Assembly (NCBI RefSeq): GCF_003002025.1
Contig: NZ_PVZB01000020.1
Location: forward strand, 102,051 to 166,050
Source: Paraburkholderia sp. BL25I1N1
GTDB lineage: Bacteria > Pseudomonadota > Gammaproteobacteria > Burkholderiales > Burkholderiaceae
Direction of reading: 5' to 3'
Length of the DNA stretch: 64,000 nt
Part shown: positions 60,800 through 64,000 of the stretch, piece after piece
Layout of the letters: every line of letters begins with the position of its first letter
How positions within the stretch are numbered: the first letter of the stretch is position 1
Notes under the pieces: generated by a model
Databases searched by the model: none
Told to the model about the DNA's origin: nothing
The model's input: the letters and a program-made list of their open reading frames with translations, nothing else
Position numbers and translations under genes: made by a program

Positions 60800-61696
60800 T
60801 CACGCCTTGTGCGGGCCGAATTCGGCCACCACCTGGTCGATGAACGCGCGCAGTTTCGGCGTGACGCGGCTGGCGGGAAATACCAGATGCATCGGCCGCG
60901 CGGTCGCTTCGTAGCCGGTCAGCAGGCGCACGAGGCGGCCCGCCGCGAGTTCGTCTTTCACGGCCACTTCGGGAGCGAGCATCACGCCGCCGCCGTTGAG
61001 CGCGGCGGCCAGCAGCGCCTTCACGTCGTTGACCTCGAAGCGGCCGGCAATCGGCACCGCCTGTTCGCCCTGGGCATCGGCGAAACGCCATTCGGTGGCG
61101 GCCGGCATGCTCGTGTAGACGAAGCTCAGACACTCGTGTGCGGTCAGGTCCCGCGGCGTGCGTGGTTCGCCGCGTTCCGCCAGATAGCCGGGCGATGCGC
61201 ACGCCACCAACCGGTACGGCATCAACGGCCGCGCGATCAGCGACGAATCCGACAGCGCGCCGAGGCGGACCGCCGCCTCGTAACCCTCGTCGATCAGATC
61301 GACAAAGCGGTCCGTCAATGTCAACTCGACCCGCACCTCGGGATGCGCTTTCAGATAGCGCGTGATCAGCGGCGCAAGACAGCAGGCGCCGAACGTGACG
61401 GGCGCGGTAATGCGCAGGCGTCCGCGCGGCGACGCCGACAGTTCCTGAGCGACCGACTCCGCCGCCGCCGCGTCGGCGAGCAGCGCCTTGCAGCGCTCAT
61501 AGAAGATCTGGCCGATTTCGGTGAGGCTCTGGCGGCGCGTGGTGCGGTTCAGCAGCCGGGCGCCGACACGCTCTTCGAGCGTGCTCACGTGCTTGCCGGC
61601 CATCTGCGACGAGATGCCGAACGCGAGCGCCGCCGCGGCGAACGAGCCGCTGTCGGCGGTTTTGACGAAGATTGCCATGCTGGTCAGTCGATCCAT
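60800..61696 (-). CDS. LysR-type regulator of the adjacent oxidoreductase
   Basis: 298 residues, HTH MAIFVKTADSGSFAAAALAF and ISSQMAGKHVSTLEERVGAR, then LysR effector domain (GRLRITAPVTFGACCLAPLI). Divergent from the dinucleotide-binding protein gene at 61830; the 133-bp gap contains a perfect ATTCAA-GTT-TTGAAT palindrome. Confidence 0.82.
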   Translation of the reverse strand: MDRLTSMAIFVKTADSGSFAAAALAFGISSQMAGKHVSTLEERVGARLLNRTTRRQSLTEIGQIFYERCKALLADAAAAESVAQELSASPRGRLRITAPVTFGACCLAPLITRYLKAHPEVRVELTLTDRFVDLIDEGYEAAVRLGALSDSSLIARPLMPYRLVACASPGYLAERGEPRTPRDLTAHECLSFVYTSMPAATEWRFADAQGEQAVPIAGRFEVNDVKALLAAALNGGGVMLAPEVAVKDELAAGRLVRLLTGYEATARPMHLVFPASRVTPKLRAFIDQVVAEFGPHKA

Positions 61697-61747
61697 GGTT
61701 TCCCCACTCCTGCTTTCGACAGTCGTCGAATTTCACGTGTTTATCCC

Positions 61748-61762
61748 ATTCAAGTTTTGAAT
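61748..61762. promoter_or_regulatory. LysR-type operator ATTCAA-N3-TTGAAT
   Basis: ATTCAAGTTTTGAAT is a perfect 6-bp inverted repeat with T-N11-A spacing, 52 bp before the LysR start and 68 bp before the divergent gene. Confidence 0.6.
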
Positions 61763-61829
61763 CATAGTGGTTCTCACCGGCGAGCGTGGCTCGTCGGAGC
61801 GATCCTCGGACATGCATGGAGTGTGAAAC

Positions 61830-62489
61830 ATGAAGATAGGCATTCTCGGCGCGGGCTTTATCGGCCGCGCGATGGCGACGCTGGCGAAGCAGAACGTTCA
61901 CGAAGTGATGATCAGCAATTCGCGCGATCCGCGGACCTTGATCAGCACCGCTGCCGCGCTCGGCTGCGCGGTGGGGACGGCGCAGGAGGCGGCGAGGTTC
62001 GGCGAAGTGGTCGTGGTCGCCGTGCCGTTCAGCAGCATCGACGCGTTGCCGGCTGCGGCGCTCGACGGCAAGATCGTGATCGACACTTGCAATCATTATC
62101 CCGAGCGCGATGGCCAGATCGAGGCGCTCGCCAGCCACGCCACGACCACCAGCCAATTGCTCGCGGCTGCGTTGCCCGGCGCTCGCGTGGTGAAAGCCTT
62201 CAACGCGATTCTGGCGAGGGACCTCGAAACCGACGGCTCGGCACCGCATACGCCGAAGCGTCGCGCGCTGCCGTTCGCCGGTGACGACGAATCGGCCAAA
62301 CGCGTCGTAAGCGAACTGCTGGATCAGTTCGGTTTCGATCCCGTCGATGCCGGCGCGCTGGCGGACAGTTGGCGCTTTGAGCGCGCGAAGCCCGTGTATT
62401 GCATTGCGCTCGATCGAGCCGGCATGCTGGAAGGATTAGCCGCGGCACAGCGGGATGTGGAGATGGCGCATGGGTCGTGGCGGCATTGA
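61830..62489 (+). CDS. NADP-dependent oxidoreductase, predicted dinucleotide-binding
   Basis: 219 residues beginning MKIGILGAGFIGRAMATLAK, the GxGxxG Rossmann motif of the F420-dependent NADP reductase / predicted dinucleotide-binding family (COG2085). ISNSRDPRTL provides the Ser-Arg typical of NADP binding, and VVKAFNAILA and GDDESAKRVVSELLDQFGFD are family landmarks. In proteobacteria without F420 these enzymes use other, mostly unknown substrates. Confidence 0.82.
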   Translation: MKIGILGAGFIGRAMATLAKQNVHEVMISNSRDPRTLISTAAALGCAVGTAQEAARFGEVVVVAVPFSSIDALPAAALDGKIVIDTCNHYPERDGQIEALASHATTTSQLLAAALPGARVVKAFNAILARDLETDGSAPHTPKRRALPFAGDDESAKRVVSELLDQFGFDPVDAGALADSWRFERAKPVYCIALDRAGMLEGLAAAQRDVEMAHGSWRH

Positions 62490-62665
62490 GTGACGGGCGA
62501 ATACCGCCACATTCGAGCCGACGGCACATGGGTCGGCCGCCATCGTCAGCTGTGTAAGTGCAGCGCGCTTCGAAAACGGTCCCGCGAGACGATGAGATGC
62601 ACCGGGCCATGCCGCTCTTTGCGCGAGCGAGCGAGGAAGAATTCGCGGCGCACCAGGCCGCGAGT

Positions 62666-62691
62666 TTTGTCCGGCCATGAGGCCGGACAAA
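62666..62691. terminator. Perfect 11-bp hairpin between convergent genes
   Basis: TTTGTCCGGCC-atga-GGCCGGACAAA lies between the convergent oxidoreductase (stop 62489) and aldolase (stop 62756) genes. The A/T at the stem base and perfect pairing fit a bidirectional terminator, although no T-run extends beyond the stem. Confidence 0.55.
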
Positions 62692-62755
62692 GCAAGCTGT
62701 TCACCTTCAACGGACTCGGACCCCGATCCGCCGGGCACCGTCTCCCGAAAGTCGC

Positions 62756-63652
62756 TTAAACCTTGACGACGGAGGCCTGATAGATTTCGTCGACGGCCTT
62801 CTCGAGCGCCGCGTCGAACTCGCTGTCGCTCATCGATTGCTTGAGCTCGTTGATCAATGCCCTCGAAAAGCTGGCGATCATGCCGTGATTCGAAGCGAGC
62901 CGTTTGCACGCGTCGGCTCGCGTGTAGCCGCCGGACAGCGCCACCACCCGTGCGACACGCGGGTGCTCGATCAGCGGACGATAGAAGTCGGCCGCATCGG
63001 GTATGGTCAGCTTGAGCATCACGCGGCGGCTAGCCGGCAACGCGTCGAGACCTTTGGTCAGTTCGGCGAGGAGGGTGGCTTCCGCGCCGGGCTTGTCGGG
63101 ACTCTTGATCGAAATCTCGGGTTCGAGGATCGGCAGGAGGCCGTGCGCATCGATCTGCGCCGCCAGTTCGAACTGTTGCTTGACGATCGCGGCGATCCCG
63201 CTTTGCGAATTCAGATTGATGACCGATCGCATCTTGGTGCCGCAGATGCCGAGCTTCACCGCCCGCGCGAGCAGATCGTCGAGGCCAGGAATCGGCTTCA
63301 TCAACTGGACACCGTCCGCTTCGGCTTGCAGGCCCTTGTCGACCTTCAGGAAGGGCACGACGCCGCGGTCTTCCCACAGAAAGCGCGGAACGGGCTTGCC
63401 CTGAGCCTGTCCGTCCATGGTCGCCTCGAACAGGATGGCGCCGATGATTTTGTCCCCCGTAAAGGCGGGCGCCGTGATGATACGCACGCGCATCTCGTGT
63501 ATCAGTTTGAACATTTCGGCGTCACCGTTGTAGGCGCTCTCCGGAATGCCGTATAGCCGCAGTGCGCCAGGGGTCGATCCGCCGCTCTGGTCCAGGGCGG
63601 CAAAAAATCCCTGCTTTTCACAAACTTGCGCCAGCATCTTCTCATCAGCCAC
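62756..63652 (-). CDS. Class I fructose-bisphosphate aldolase (short bacterial type)
   Basis: 298 residues from the GTG at 63652, preceded by AGGGAG; the ATG at 63721 would add residues not seen in the family. EKQGFFAALDQSGGSTPGAL and the catalytic Lys regions FLKVDKGL and VMLKLTIPD are present, followed by the phosphate-binding VVALSGGYTRADACKR. It matches the class I aldolase known in Staphylococcus and others. Reversible cleavage of fructose 1,6-bisphosphate in central metabolism; no neighbouring glycolytic gene is in view. Confidence 0.88.
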   Translation of the reverse strand: MADEKMLAQVCEKQGFFAALDQSGGSTPGALRLYGIPESAYNGDAEMFKLIHEMRVRIITAPAFTGDKIIGAILFEATMDGQAQGKPVPRFLWEDRGVVPFLKVDKGLQAEADGVQLMKPIPGLDDLLARAVKLGICGTKMRSVINLNSQSGIAAIVKQQFELAAQIDAHGLLPILEPEISIKSPDKPGAEATLLAELTKGLDALPASRRVMLKLTIPDAADFYRPLIEHPRVARVVALSGGYTRADACKRLASNHGMIASFSRALINELKQSMSDSEFDAALEKAVDEIYQASVVKV

Positions 63653-63896
63653 GATCGTCTCCCTCTCTTTCACAGTGGAATATCGAACCAGCACGTCCGG
63701 TCGCGACGCGTCGAGTTGCATACGTTCAGTGTCACGATGTTAATGCAAATGTCGGATTTGGCGAAAAAACGGTGGCCGGCGCGGCTAGTCGCCTGGCGCG
63801 GGCATTCTTTGGGTACGGCGTTCAGGCGCCGCGCGAGGGTATCGGTGGATTGGCGCGAACGGGACTACGTGCTCGTTGCGATCGCGACAGGTGCAG

Positions 63897-64000
63897 TCAA
63901 CGAGCACTGTCCTGCCTGGCATACGTCGACTCCCATCCACCACCCAGCACCTTGCACAGCGTGATGAGGTTCGCGTCGGCTTCGGCCCTGCTTTGCTCCA
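63897..64000 (-). CDS. NodT-family outer-membrane efflux protein, C-terminal end only
   Basis: Only the last 34 codons are inside the window, read EQSRAEADANLITLCKVLGG and ending GWESTYARQDSAR. This is the typical C-terminus of RND outer-membrane lipoproteins (helix with Glu/Ala, then ITLYKALGGGW-like ending). A further efflux operon probably lies beyond the right edge. The rest of the gene is not visible. Confidence 0.75.
   Translation of the reverse strand, partial: EQSRAEADANLITLCKVLGGGWESTYARQDSAR

Noticed and set aside
62490..62759. 89-codon frame after the dinucleotide-binding gene
   Set aside because: Very Arg/Cys-rich, contains the 11-bp hairpin, and overlaps the aldolase stop; not credible as coding.

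Overview
The window looks like a chromosomal segment of a Paraburkholderia-type betaproteobacterium, close to plant-associated species such as P. phytofirmans or P. xenovorans. The evidence is high GC with tightly overlapping operons, nine LysR-type regulators in 64 kb, and a catabolic gene inventory typical of that genus (furan, indole-3-acetate, catechol and aminoethylphosphonate use). This is inferred from gene content, not from a database match. I see no tRNA, rRNA, CRISPR array, transposase or prophage gene.

Layout. (1) 1-569: the 5' part of a PAAR-spike gene (type VI secretion) and a 38-codon ORF overlapping its start. (2) 733-8604: a tripartite RND efflux operon on the minus strand, divergent from an OmpR-type response regulator and QseC-type kinase. 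The region between them carries nine CTTAAG-like half-sites at an exact 11-bp period. (3) 8630-23088: a complete hmf (5-hydroxymethylfurfural / 2-furoate) catabolic operon, hmfFGABCDEH plus an MFS transporter, bracketed by two paralogous LysR genes. HmfG makes prenyl-FMN for the FDCA decarboxylase HmfF; HmfH oxidises HMF and HMF acid; HmfD activates 2-furoate; the molybdenum enzyme HmfABC hydroxylates furoyl-CoA; HmfE releases 2-oxoglutarate. (4) 23290-25464: a ProQ/FinO RNA chaperone and a membrane-anchored TAXI-type binding protein, converging on a shared hairpin. (5) 25594-27475: a probable copper module (DUF2946 protein, outer-membrane protein, CopC).

(6) 27644-44160: a full indole-3-acetate (IAA) to 3-oxoadipate-enol-lactone island. 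It holds iacG, iacE-H-I-B-A, iacC-D, iacF, a transporter/tautomerase pair, the two-component pair IacR2/IacS, the LysR IacR1, and the catechol branch catR / catBAC. The organisation matches what is known for P. phytofirmans more than that of Pseudomonas putida 1290. (7) 44340-54585: LysR/target pairs and small modules: a TauE/SafE permease, an SDR, phnW-phnX with a LysR, a GAF-GGDEF diguanylate cyclase, and a second SDR with its LysR. Several divergent LysR/target gaps contain clear T-N11-A palindromes.

(8) 54893-60469: a small unknown gene tail-to-tail with a DUF2760-Hsp70-Hsp70 operon. The second Hsp70 is the first plus a roughly 330-residue C-terminal extension; this is the best candidate for a poorly described system. 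(9) 60800-64000: a LysR with a dinucleotide-binding oxidoreductase, a class I fructose-bisphosphate aldolase, and the 3' end of a NodT-type outer-membrane efflux gene cut by the window edge.
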